Below, in pieces: positions 44,764-53,343 of a stretch of 64,000 bases of DNA. A program made the position numbers and the translations under genes. The DNA lies in the NCBI GenBank assembly GCA_964622455.1, contig CAZUQP010000018.1:1-64000 (forward strand), in the 5' to 3' direction. This DNA comes from CAZUQP01 sp964622455 (GTDB lineage: Bacteria; Pseudomonadota; Gammaproteobacteria; DSM-16500). The notes under the pieces are model-generated. The model saw only the letters and a program-made list of their open reading frames with translations. It had not been told where the DNA came from and did no database searches. Position 1 is the first letter of the stretch; every line of letters begins with the position of its first letter.

Positions 44764-45576
44764 TTATGCCTTATAAAAAATGATTTTTGGATCTTTTCGC
44801 AAACGTCGTGGAATCGTTTTCCAAAAACGCTGTAAAGTTTCTATATCCGATTTACGCGCAAGTGCACGCAATAATTCTTCATATACGTGTAACTCCAATT
44901 GCTCGAGTTGAGACGCTGATAATAATTTTGCTTTACGTAAACTCGGTAACAACATCAACAGCCCTTGCCAATCCGCCAAACGGGTATACACTTTTTGTAA
45001 TAATTTTAAAACGATTGGATGTATCGGCGCTATCGTACGTAAATGATTTAACGTAGCCAACGTTTGTTCTAACTGACCTTGATCAAATTGCAATTGCGCT
45101 TGTGTTAATCCAATGGCTAATTTTGCTTGCGGCGCAATTTCATATGCTTTACGCAAATAGAGATCGCGTTTGTCGTAAACACCTTGTTCATGTGCTGCTT
45201 TAGCCGCTGCTAAAAAATTAATGATAGGTGCATCCGCTTGATCAATTCCATCTAATAAATAATTTTCTGCCTGCCGAAAATGACCCGAGAGTAATTCCAC
45301 TAATCCACGATTCGTTTTGCTATAGGATTTACTCTTACGTCTAAAACGCGCCCATGTTTTAAAACGAGTGAATGAAGCATCGATGCTATCAAAAAAACGA
45401 ATAACAAAATAAAAAAGCAGGATAAAAACAAAAAAACTTAAGGCCAAAAACCACAAAGGCATTTCAACTGACCAATTGCGATAGGCAAATAAAGCAAGAC
45501 CTGGATCTTCAGCCACTTTCAAGCCCAGCCAAACAGAAAAAATAAAAATTATGATGAGTATCGCAAATCGCCGCAT
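44764..45576 (-). CDS. hemY: HemY-like protein, C-terminally shortened
   Basis: This 270-residue protein has two N-terminal membrane segments (FAILIIIFIFSVWLGLKV and LWFLALSFFVFILLFYFV) and a HemY N-domain with tetratricopeptide-like helices. Typical HemY is about 390-400 residues; this one stops after KDPKIIFYKA, losing about 120 residues of TPRs. It is the last of hemC-hemD-hemX-hemY and sits next to fmt. It may still work as a scaffold in heme synthesis, or be drifting towards loss. Confidence 0.75.
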   Translation of the reverse strand: MRRFAILIIIFIFSVWLGLKVAEDPGLALFAYRNWSVEMPLWFLALSFFVFILLFYFVIRFFDSIDASFTRFKTWARFRRKSKSYSKTNRGLVELLSGHFRQAENYLLDGIDQADAPIINFLAAAKAAHEQGVYDKRDLYLRKAYEIAPQAKLAIGLTQAQLQFDQGQLEQTLATLNHLRTIAPIHPIVLKLLQKVYTRLADWQGLLMLLPSLRKAKLLSASQLEQLELHVYEELLRALARKSDIETLQRFWKTIPRRLRKDPKIIFYKA

Positions 45577-45589
45577 AATTTTTCTCCGG

Positions 45590-46591
45590 TTATGACGCGC
45601 TATTAAAATAAACTTGAAATGCGTGCAATGTATTTGTCGTCAAAGGAACAGTGGGATGCACATTCACTTCTGCTAATTGCATTAAATTCGCGATCATCTG
45701 CCTCGTTACAGGTGAATCTTTTGCATAGCGTTTTATCCAACTAGCTGCTTCATTTAAACTCGTCCGGTAAATATCAGGCTGACGATGTAACAGTCCCCAT
45801 TCTGCTTGCAGCAGCATGGCATGTAAATTTTGAAGAACGAATGCTTGGCTGTCGGGTGTTAAAAAGGGCGGCGCATTCGGTTCATTTCTTCGTACCACCA
45901 CAATGTGTTTCAAAGCTTCCCAAGTATTTTGTAAACCCTCGCGCCACCAAGAAACGTTTTGATTGTTTAGCGCAACCGCATTTTCTTTGGGTGATGCCCA
46001 TGTACTCAATAAAGGTAATTGATCGATTTCTTCATTTAGAGCGACTAATCTTGTATATACCCCAACAACATCCACGGCTGTTGCACTTTGTAAAGCAACA
46101 ATATCCGCAGCCAACGCCGCACGCACTGACGATATGTTGGGATCGGTTAATTTCGAAAGACGTTCATCCGCGGCTTTTAAAAGACGAATGGCATCTACAT
46201 TATTTGCTTCAACCAGCAAATGATCATTTGCCGCTTGTACAAGAGATTCCGCTTCTTCTGCTAACAAAATATCTTTGCTAATGTGTTCTGCCTTTTGCAA
46301 ATTCGCGATTGTATTTGCTTCTGTATCCAATCTTTGTTTTACTTCATCAAAAGCTTGCTTAAAATGAAGCATATTTTCTTGAAGATGAGTGATACGATTT
46401 TCTGACGCTAAAACATCATCCGCCAATTTTCGATTGACAGCGAGCAAGCTGTAAACAGTCAGGATCATCGCTCCTATCAAAACGACTAATGCAAATCCTG
46501 AAAATAAAATGCCGATATTTCCCCAAAATGCCGCGCGCGCGGCATTGATTTTTTTGGGGGGATGCGTATCGTTCGTTTCAACAGGAGACAT
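45590..46591 (-). CDS. hemX: HemX (uroporphyrinogen III-type membrane protein)
   Basis: This 333-residue protein has one N-terminal membrane segment (GNIGILFSGFALVVLIGAM) and a long periplasmic coiled-coil region, as in HemX of gammaproteobacteria. Despite the old annotation it does not carry a methyltransferase motif. I chose MSPVETND behind AAGGA; it overlaps hemD by 14 bp. It is co-transcribed with hemC, hemD and hemY. Confidence 0.83.
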   Translation of the reverse strand: MSPVETNDTHPPKKINAARAAFWGNIGILFSGFALVVLIGAMILTVYSLLAVNRKLADDVLASENRITHLQENMLHFKQAFDEVKQRLDTEANTIANLQKAEHISKDILLAEEAESLVQAANDHLLVEANNVDAIRLLKAADERLSKLTDPNISSVRAALAADIVALQSATAVDVVGVYTRLVALNEEIDQLPLLSTWASPKENAVALNNQNVSWWREGLQNTWEALKHIVVVRRNEPNAPPFLTPDSQAFVLQNLHAMLLQAEWGLLHRQPDIYRTSLNEAASWIKRYAKDSPVTRQMIANLMQLAEVNVHPTVPLTTNTLHAFQVYFNSAS

Positions 46592-47372
46592 CATGATTTC
46601 CTTTATATTGATATAACGCTTCAATCACAGCAAGATGGCTCGCATTCGCTGCTAAAAAAACAGTATCAAATTGCAATTCTTTTGCCAACTTTATCAACCG
46701 TTCACTGATCACCAAAAGCGGTGTATGCTGTAGCAACGGAAGATAATCAGCCCCCATCAAATGAACTAAATAACGAAGTCCATCACCTGATGTACAGACG
46801 ATGATATCGATTTTTTGTGTTTGCAACAATTCCCGATAATGTTCAATATCATCAACACGCGGTAATGCTCGTCGATAGACAACAATAGGGGTGACTAACG
46901 CGCCGCGCGCTTCGCATTGCTTTGCTAATAAGTCACGTCCGCCTTCACCCCGGAAAATGGCAATCCGCTGGCCCGTTAAATTTTGGAAAAGAGGTAATGC
47001 CAAGAATCCCTCGCTAGACCATTCTTCTGGATATATCACTGATATAAAACCAGCGGATTGCAAAGCTTTAGCTGTACCCAAACCTATCGCTGCAACCTGC
47101 AGTGTTTTTGGAAAAATAGGCCCTGCCTTTTTGATCAAGGCAACACTTTGAAAAACAGCCTGTGGACTTGTAAAGATGAATAAAGTGTACTGATCTAAAT
47201 CGTTCATGCATTTTATTAAATTTTTTTCATTGAGAAGCGGGACAATTTCAATGGTTGGTAAATAAGTAGGATGCGCACCTTCCACACGAAGTGCTGCACA
47301 CAATTTTTCGCCTTCTGGCATTGGACGCGTGACTAATACAAGAAGATTTTGTAGAGAAGATTTCTCATTCAT
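46578..47372 (-). CDS. hemD: Uroporphyrinogen-III synthase
   Basis: This 264-residue protein cyclises hydroxymethylbilane to uroporphyrinogen III. The family is divergent; supporting features are LVTRPMPEGEKL at the N-terminus, FTSPQAVFQSV, VAAIGLGTAKAL and TSGDGLRYLVHL. It overlaps hemC by 8 bp and hemX by 14 bp, in the classical hemCDXY order. Confidence 0.9.
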   Translation of the reverse strand: MNEKSSLQNLLVLVTRPMPEGEKLCAALRVEGAHPTYLPTIEIVPLLNEKNLIKCMNDLDQYTLFIFTSPQAVFQSVALIKKAGPIFPKTLQVAAIGLGTAKALQSAGFISVIYPEEWSSEGFLALPLFQNLTGQRIAIFRGEGGRDLLAKQCEARGALVTPIVVYRRALPRVDDIEHYRELLQTQKIDIIVCTSGDGLRYLVHLMGADYLPLLQHTPLLVISERLIKLAKELQFDTVFLAANASHLAVIEALYQYKGNHDVSC

Positions 47373-48279
47373 TTAAAATACTTTTCGCTCCTTGCTCTAA
47401 TAATTTTTTAGCAACGAGAATGCCTAATGCTTCTGCCTCTTTAACATTTGCTTTACCGCTTGCGCGCAAAATAGATTGGCCGTCAACACTACCTACTAAG
47501 CCGCGCAAATGCACATCACCCGCCATTATTTCTGCATACGCTGCAATCGGCACGTGACAGCCGCCGCCTAAATAACGGCACATCGAACGTTCTGCTAATA
47601 CACAGAGTTGACTATCCAAATGATTTAAAGGTGCAATCAACGATTGTGTTTTTGTATCATCTTTGCAGCATTCAATGCCTAATACACCTTGCCCTGCGGC
47701 AGGCAGCATTTCATCTGTACTGAAATACGCACGAATACGATCAGCTTTTTTTAAACGCGTAAGTCCTGCAGCCGCTAAAATAATAGCGGCATAATCCTCT
47801 CGATCTAATTTATCAAGGCGTGTATTCACATTGCCGCGCAAAAAAGCAATTTTGACATCAGGACGCAATGCCAATAATTGACTTTGCCGGCGCAGGCTCG
47901 ATGTGCCCACAACGGCACCAAGAGGCACTTCTTGCAAAGAGGTAAAATGATTAGCAACCAACACATCACGCGGTTCTGCGCGTTTGCACATCACGGGGAG
48001 GGATAATCCTTCAGGTAATTCCATTGGCACATCTTTCATGGAGTGCACCGCAATATCCGCACGTTTAGACAAAAGCGCTTCTTCCAATTCTTTCACAAAC
48101 AATCCCTTGCCGCCTACTTTGTATAGAGGGATCGAAAGCAAATGATCCGCTTCCGTCGTGATTCCTAATAACTGAATCACGCAGCGAGGATAAAGCCGCT
48201 CTAGTTCTGCCTTGACCCAATTCGCTTGCCATAAAGCCAGAGGGCTCTCGCGCGTTGCTATAATTAAAGTATTTTTCAT
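47365..48279 (-). CDS. hemC: Hydroxymethylbilane synthase
   Basis: This 304-residue enzyme condenses four porphobilinogen units on a dipyrromethane cofactor. The cofactor-attachment Cys is in LGGGCHVPIAAYAE, and substrate-binding arginines are in FLRGNVNTRLDKL and GTSSLRRQSQLL. It is the first gene of the heme operon and is divergent from the SpeE-like gene. Confidence 0.95.
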   Translation of the reverse strand: MKNTLIIATRESPLALWQANWVKAELERLYPRCVIQLLGITTEADHLLSIPLYKVGGKGLFVKELEEALLSKRADIAVHSMKDVPMELPEGLSLPVMCKRAEPRDVLVANHFTSLQEVPLGAVVGTSSLRRQSQLLALRPDVKIAFLRGNVNTRLDKLDREDYAAIILAAAGLTRLKKADRIRAYFSTDEMLPAAGQGVLGIECCKDDTKTQSLIAPLNHLDSQLCVLAERSMCRYLGGGCHVPIAAYAEIMAGDVHLRGLVGSVDGQSILRASGKANVKEAEALGILVAKKLLEQGAKSILNE

Positions 48280-48363
48280 GGTGGCTATTCTAGCAGAAAT
48301 AGATTTGAGTAGAGGATGGTTTTAGGTCAAAATAATCAGTATTACTTTCCCAAGGAAGAACCT

Positions 48364-48996
48364 ATGTCTGACCCACTACTAGAACGCGAGGCGACCATTT
48401 ATCATGAAATGATGTCTCACATCCCTTTGTTTGCTCATCGCAACCCGCAAAAAATTGCGATCATTGATGATCATGACCGCGGTATTGAAGAAGAAGTGTT
48501 GAAACATTCCACCGTACAAGAAGTATGGCAAATTATTCTGCATAAACATGCCATCCCCAGCAAAGATGCCCGAGTTAAATATTGTTATGGCAAAACGAAT
48601 GACTGCTTAACCCAAATTGAACCAGGATCACTCGATATTTTAATTATTAACAACCATCATATACAGCCTGACTTTGCTTATTATTTTAAATTACTGAATA
48701 GTGAGGGCATTTTAATTCAGCAAAGTGAATCACCATTTAAGTTACAAGCTTTAAAATCCATGCAGCAAAGTATTTTAAGCGCAGGATTTTTTGATGTCTT
48801 ACCCTTACATTTTCCAGAACCGGGCTTCACCTCCGGCTGGCGCGCTGCAATGATGGCGATGAAACAAGGCACCATCAAACGTCCGCGGGAAAAAGATATT
48901 TTTAATAAAGCATTTACCACCCGCTATTATAATTTAGACGTGCACCGTGCTGCATTTGCGTTACCTGAATTTATGCGTAAAGAATTAGGGGAATAA
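48364..48996 (+). CDS. SpeE-like protein without aminopropyltransferase motif
   Basis: This 210-residue protein is similar to spermidine synthase from IYHEMMSHIPLFAHRNPQKI onward (canonical YHEMLxHxPLFxHPxPxxV). The SAM-binding GGGDGG is IDDHDRG here (residues about 34-40), the N-terminal strand domain of about 60 residues is missing, and the DSTDP-type Asp is replaced by INNHH. It cannot easily be a catalyst. AAGGAAG supports the ATG. It lies immediately upstream of ubiK, with a 3-bp gap. Confidence 0.7.
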   Translation: MSDPLLEREATIYHEMMSHIPLFAHRNPQKIAIIDDHDRGIEEEVLKHSTVQEVWQIILHKHAIPSKDARVKYCYGKTNDCLTQIEPGSLDILIINNHHIQPDFAYYFKLLNSEGILIQQSESPFKLQALKSMQQSILSAGFFDVLPLHFPEPGFTSGWRAAMMAMKQGTIKRPREKDIFNKAFTTRYYNLDVHRAAFALPEFMRKELGE

Positions 48997-48999
48997 TTC

Positions 49000-49263
49000 A
49001 TGGATAAATTAAATTTTTTAAATGATATTACTAAAAAATTATGCGATGCATTGCCGGAAAGTGTGCGCGCCATGAAAAAAGATGCGGAAAAAAATTTTCA
49101 AGCAGTTCTTAAAAATGCATTTAATAAACTTGAATTAGTTTCTCGTGAAGAATTTGATGCGCAAACTAAAGTATTAGCAAGAAGCCGAAAACGCATCGAA
49201 ACACTAGAAGCCCAAATAAAAGAACTTGAAAAAAAGATGGAAAAAAAAGGGAGCCACCGGTAA
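49000..49263 (+). CDS. ubiK: UbiK accessory factor
   Basis: This 87-residue protein has the BMFP/YqiC layout: an amphipathic N-terminal half (FLNDITKKLCDALPESVRAM) followed by a coiled coil (IETLEAQIKELEKKM). UbiK binds UbiJ and supports ubiquinone biosynthesis under aerobic conditions. The usual REEFDAQTKVLARSRKRIE motif is conserved. It follows the SpeE-like gene at 3 bp. A minus-strand terminator overlaps its 3' end. Confidence 0.88.
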   Translation: MDKLNFLNDITKKLCDALPESVRAMKKDAEKNFQAVLKNAFNKLELVSREEFDAQTKVLARSRKRIETLEAQIKELEKKMEKKGSHR

Positions 49264-49272
49264 GGTGCTCCC
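49241..49272 (-). terminator. Intrinsic terminator of the 49309 gene, inside ubiK
   Basis: On the minus strand gggagcacc (49264-49272) pairs with ggtggctccc (49249-49258), one bulge, followed by eight T (49241-49248). The hairpin is in the last codons of ubiK on the opposite strand. Confidence 0.75.
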
Positions 49273-49308
49273 GAAGACAAGAAATTTATTATTAAATTTT
49301 TATGTCTT

Positions 49309-50067
49309 CTATTTAGAAGATGACAAAGACCTTGGGGATAATTGTTCCTGCTGACTACCCCTGCATTCAATTTCCTCTCGCCTGAAAGTGAAAATGGTGG
49401 GAATTCTTGTTTTCTTTTTTGGTACCTGAGGATCGGTTTCTTTTAGTTCTCTAGTATCAGGGCTTTGATTTTGAGGACTAAAGAATTTTTCGTCAGGGAA
49501 TGGACTGTCGGGACTAAAAAAACCTTGAGATGATGCTAAATATTCCTCCCTTTTAATTTCTACGGGAAGATCTACTGATACTATAGGGCGATCATATTCG
49601 GAAATATTTTTACTCTCAGTCGGAATATTGTGCGATTTATTAAATAAACTTTTTCTTATGACCTCCATGCTTAACAAGTCTTCCTTCACCATGCGTATAA
49701 ATTCATCAGCCCTCACAATATCTTGTATGATACCACTGTGCATTTCTTTAATTTTAAAAGTAATACTCGTAGGCTCTTCTGTGAGAAGAAGTTTATCATA
49801 GCAGCCCAATAACTCACTGAGTTCGTCATTCGATAATATCTTCAAAGATCGTTCTAAATTCTGAATATTTTCTATAAACTCTCCGACTTTTTCAAGTTGA
49901 AGCGCTTGATGATTTTTGAACGCTTTTGAGATTTGATCAGCCTCCGCACGCTGCATAATAATACGCACTTCTTGATTCAAAACAGAGTTGATCGTTTCTT
50001 TCACTGAATCAAATTTTTCTAAAAACAATGTTTCCATAGGCGTAAGGAAAGTTTCACGAGGCTGCAT
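49309..50067 (-). CDS. Unknown coiled-coil protein
   Basis: This 252-residue protein is hydrophilic, without a signal peptide. Residues 1-150 are predicted helical; the C-terminal third is Ser/Pro/Asp-rich and ends SPRSLSSSK with a Glu-containing stretch about 20 residues before the end. AGGAG lies six bases upstream of the ATG. It has its own terminator. Size, composition and neighbourhood (U-box gene, coiled-coil genes) suggest an effector-type protein, but no domain is recognised. Confidence 0.55.
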   Translation of the reverse strand: MQPRETFLTPMETLFLEKFDSVKETINSVLNQEVRIIMQRAEADQISKAFKNHQALQLEKVGEFIENIQNLERSLKILSNDELSELLGCYDKLLLTEEPTSITFKIKEMHSGIIQDIVRADEFIRMVKEDLLSMEVIRKSLFNKSHNIPTESKNISEYDRPIVSVDLPVEIKREEYLASSQGFFSPDSPFPDEKFFSPQNQSPDTRELKETDPQVPKKKTRIPTIFTFRREEIECRGSQQEQLSPRSLSSSK

Positions 50068-50140
50068 GGAAAACTCCTAGACGAATAAAATTCGGGCAAG
50101 TTTGCCTTAAATTGGTTTTTTTTGCAAGATAGACAAGATA

Positions 50141-50168
50141 GAAAAGTGGGGCGCCTTTATGGCACCCC
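50141..50168 (-). terminator. Intrinsic terminator of the 50190 gene
   Basis: On the minus strand GGGGUGCC and GGCGCCCC (with a G-U pair, loop 5 nt) are followed by a short T-run. It lies 22 bp downstream of the stop codon at 50190. Confidence 0.6.
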
Positions 50169-50189
50169 AGAATACGAGAAATTTAATTT

Positions 50190-50690
50190 TTAGTTTTGGA
50201 AAGTAAAACGATTTGTTGCTACTGTAGGTTGCCCTTGTTGCTGAACCACAGCCTTAGGAGATTGAAACTGAGAAACTGCCGCTCTGGGACTTTTAACATC
50301 CGGCACAACAACAGATTCTTTTTCTTCGTTTTGACTTTTCGCTCTCGCTTGTACTGCAAACCCTTCTAACTTTTTGATTATGTCGCCAATTAGCGTAAGA
50401 CGTTCTGTTTTGATCTGATTTGCTTCTACTGCTGTCACTTGCTTGTTCCCTACAACTTGAACACCTTCAGCATCGTTAAGGGCCTGAATTAAATCTTTAG
50501 CCTTTTCTAATTGCCCGACCAAAGAAAGCAAATATATAGAAAAATCACCATATACCTTGTGTGGAGTAGCACTTGTTTTCACTGCAGTTAATAGCTCGAG
50601 TCGTTTTTTTAGGACGTCAGGGACTATTGTAAGAACTTTATTCTCCTGAATTATTTGATGACATTTACTAATAAGTTCTAAAGGTAGCAT
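50190..50690 (-). CDS. Unknown small helical protein
   Basis: This 166-residue protein is helical in residues 1-125 with a Gln/Pro/Val-rich tail (FQSPKAVVQQQGQPTV). No signal peptide. AGGAG supports the ATG. It has its own terminator and is separated from the next gene by 122 bp, so it is a single transcription unit. No family recognised. Confidence 0.5.
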   Translation of the reverse strand: MLPLELISKCHQIIQENKVLTIVPDVLKKRLELLTAVKTSATPHKVYGDFSIYLLSLVGQLEKAKDLIQALNDAEGVQVVGNKQVTAVEANQIKTERLTLIGDIIKKLEGFAVQARAKSQNEEKESVVVPDVKSPRAAVSQFQSPKAVVQQQGQPTVATNRFTFQN

Positions 50691-50954
50691 GACTCTATTC
50701 TCCTGTTAAAAAAATTTAAAAATATACCTATATGGAATTAAAGTTAGAAACTCGATATAACACAACACGCTGAGTATCTATTTGAAGGTAACCTTTTGAA
50801 AACACTATGCTTACAATATGAGCAATTATGCCATATTTTGTTTATTTTTTCAAGTCCAAAAAATGCTCATGCCGCTTAGTAAAGCGGTATAATAATCAAT
50901 AGGTAAGCATATTTCAGGTTTTCTCGATCCTTAAATTTTTTAAGGAGGGGCAGG

Positions 50955-52148
50955 TTGAAAATACGCACTCGTGATTCTTCAGGTGGTTTAGGATTAGCTA
51001 TCAACCAACTCAAAGCCTATCATCATCAAATCAGCAAAGACGCTGCGCGGCTGGTTAAAGCCGATTTTACCCACATCTTAGAAGAAGAAAAATTCGCTGA
51101 CCAATATAATTCAAATTCCCCTGCCAGCAAAAGACGACAAGCGGAACGCTTTGCGCTTCACATAGAGCTCTATCAAAAATTAAGAGCAGACATGATAGAT
51201 GCTATTAACGCCCTGATTGCCGAAAAAATAAAAACTCAGGAACAAGATATTGAACAAGAAAAACAATTAAGAGAAGAAAAAGAACGTATGGCTCATCTGG
51301 GACTGACTCAAGAATTAAGTACCAAAAAAAATGTGGAATTACAAACCCATTATATGAATAAACTTGATCAACTCAAAAAAGAATATGAACGCTCTATAGA
51401 ACACGTTAAAAAATATATTGTCCATTTAACAGAATTAATTGCAGCAATCAAAGAAAACCAAAAAGAACATAAACAAACATTTTTAGATCAATTTTACCAA
51501 GCTGCTAAAACAATTTTGTTAGAAAACTTCAAGCAAGTCGATGAAAACATCATTATTCCTGTTGGTTCACAAAAAATATTAATTAACCTTGATCGTGCTA
51601 TCAAATCGATGATGCAAGGTGCTGAAAATGCTTTCGACAAAAAAGAACCTCATATCGACCAACTCAAAACTCATGTAGAAAACCAATTTGCTCATTGCAT
51701 TTTAGAAGAAAGCCGCAAAACAAATAACCCATTAACAGAAACGGATGTGAATTTAGTTGCATCAAACATAGCAAGTAACCTCGCTGATAAACAACAAGGC
51801 ATATTCGAAAAAGCAGTCCACATTGATTGCATACAAAGTGAAGTGTTGAATGCAGCAAAAAGTGAGTTAGAGATTGCCAAACAAGAGAAAGAAATATTAC
51901 AGGCACAACGGGATTCATTAGAAATGGACTTTTTCTCAGAGAATTCGCTCGAAAACATAGAAGAATTTCATAAAAAGATACTTGATCAAGCTGAAAATTT
52001 CCTGAAAGAAGCCGATCAAATGTTACATACCGAAAAACGTATCACCACCGCTCTTTTAGCTTTTGGCAATCGCGAACTTCCAAAAGCCGCCAATTCACCT
52101 GTTTTTGATGAAGCACCCTCCGAAGGACTCCGATTAAAACACGGTTAA
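50955..52148 (+). CDS. Unknown long coiled-coil protein
   Basis: This 397-residue protein begins at a TTG after AAGGAGG six bases upstream. Residues 85-230 and 280-370 are strongly Lys/Glu/Gln-rich and coiled-coil, with EQDIEQEKQLREEKERMAHL as an example. There is no signal peptide. Palindromic ccgctt/aagcgg and a TATAAT lie in the leader around 50874-50895. It is the first of two linked plus-strand genes of effector type. Function unknown. Confidence 0.55.
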   Translation: MKIRTRDSSGGLGLAINQLKAYHHQISKDAARLVKADFTHILEEEKFADQYNSNSPASKRRQAERFALHIELYQKLRADMIDAINALIAEKIKTQEQDIEQEKQLREEKERMAHLGLTQELSTKKNVELQTHYMNKLDQLKKEYERSIEHVKKYIVHLTELIAAIKENQKEHKQTFLDQFYQAAKTILLENFKQVDENIIIPVGSQKILINLDRAIKSMMQGAENAFDKKEPHIDQLKTHVENQFAHCILEESRKTNNPLTETDVNLVASNIASNLADKQQGIFEKAVHIDCIQSEVLNAAKSELEIAKQEKEILQAQRDSLEMDFFSENSLENIEEFHKKILDQAENFLKEADQMLHTEKRITTALLAFGNRELPKAANSPVFDEAPSEGLRLKHG

Positions 52149-52155
52149 AATTTAA

Positions 52156-52205
52156 TGAGAATTATTCTCAATTGTATTGACACCCCAAAATCAAGCCAGT
52201 ATAAC
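52156..52205 (+). promoter_or_regulatory. Fur-box-like palindrome and sigma70 promoter of the U-box gene
   Basis: TGAGAATTATTCTCA at 52156-52170 is a perfect 7-1-7 palindrome matching 12 of the 14 specified positions of the Fur consensus TGATAATNATTATCA. TTGACA (52177-52182), a 17-bp spacer and TATAAC (52200-52205) follow. Iron-dependent repression of the U-box gene, and possibly of parE, is a sound hypothesis. Confidence 0.65.
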
Positions 52206-52245
52206 ATTCTCATAATGATCAAAAATAATTAGGAGTAAAGTTGCA

Positions 52246-53334
52246 ATGGAAAGCAGAATTGATCCAGAAAAAATTCCTAACATATTTTTATGTCCTATCA
52301 CCCAAGAACTTTTTATAAATCCTTTTATCACCCCTTGCGGACATACCTTTGAAGAAAAAGAGATTAAAGAATGGGTAAAAGAAAATTCAAGATGTGGATG
52401 CTGCGAGAAAAAATTATTCGTTGATCAACTGACCCCTAATTTCGCTCTCAAAGAAAGCATGGCATTATGGGAAAAACTCTACCATGAAAATGAACATCTA
52501 AAAAAACTTTTGCCTCCATTAACACAACTCGAAGATAAAGGCCTTGAAGAAAAAAAATCTTTACCCATTGATAAAGACATGCAGGAAAATTTAAAACGAT
52601 CACTTGCAATAGAAATCGCTATTGCTACGAAAGAAAAACAAAAAGCGGCTGCATTCTTGCTTCATCATCGATTAAAACATAAAACTTATCTGAAAATAGC
52701 AGATGCCGATCAAAAGGATCCACCTGCTAAAGATCCTATGATTCATTTGGATAGAGAAATCAAAGTACCTGATCAACCAGAAACTATTTACCAACACATA
52801 ACCAACATCAAAAAAGAACGCTGTGAAGCTCAACGGGATTTTATAATAGAAAAAAATCAGCTGATAGAAAACATAGAAAAATTGACTACAACTATTAAAA
52901 GAAATAAGCGAGCGTGCCTTGAAGAAACTCGCCAACTCAAAGAATTCACGACAACCCTTGATACACTGACTCAACATCATCTGCAAAAAAAAATCCAATT
53001 TACGCGAAAGCTAATAACGTTCACACAAAAAGAATTTAAACCCTTGTTGGGCGATATTTTAAAAACTAATCGATTAAAAGAAGCATTAGACATTCATTCA
53101 GCCGATTTAATCAAATTGCGCGATAAACGTCTTTTGCAATCACAAAAAATGGTTACGTATGCACAAAAATCTTCTTCACAAAAATCGCTACCGCCGCCTA
53201 TTATCGAATCAAAAGAAACACCTTCAGTGCCAACATCCGGTCTATCATGGTATTCTATGTTTAATCCTCTATTAGCAGTTCCAGCCAGTTGGCTGGGACT
53301 AGAAACGGTTCTAAGCTTAAAAAATAGTAAATGA
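52246..53334 (+). CDS. U-box domain protein (eukaryotic-type ubiquitin ligase fold)
   Basis: This 362-residue protein has a U-box at about residues 10-75: CPITQELFINPF, then TPCGHTFEEKEIKEW and LTPNFALKE. Extra Cys (C50, C52, C53) make it look intermediate to RING. The rest is a coiled coil with a variable C-terminus. U-box proteins transfer ubiquitin with host E2 enzymes; in Legionella, LubX is a secreted example. In a bacterium without ubiquitin this would be a host-directed effector. AGGAG precedes the ATG. parE follows after 9 bp, so both share a transcript. Confidence 0.8.
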   Translation: MESRIDPEKIPNIFLCPITQELFINPFITPCGHTFEEKEIKEWVKENSRCGCCEKKLFVDQLTPNFALKESMALWEKLYHENEHLKKLLPPLTQLEDKGLEEKKSLPIDKDMQENLKRSLAIEIAIATKEKQKAAAFLLHHRLKHKTYLKIADADQKDPPAKDPMIHLDREIKVPDQPETIYQHITNIKKERCEAQRDFIIEKNQLIENIEKLTTTIKRNKRACLEETRQLKEFTTTLDTLTQHHLQKKIQFTRKLITFTQKEFKPLLGDILKTNRLKEALDIHSADLIKLRDKRLLQSQKMVTYAQKSSSQKSLPPPIIESKETPSVPTSGLSWYSMFNPLLAVPASWLGLETVLSLKNSK

Positions 53335-53343
53335 GTACACGTT

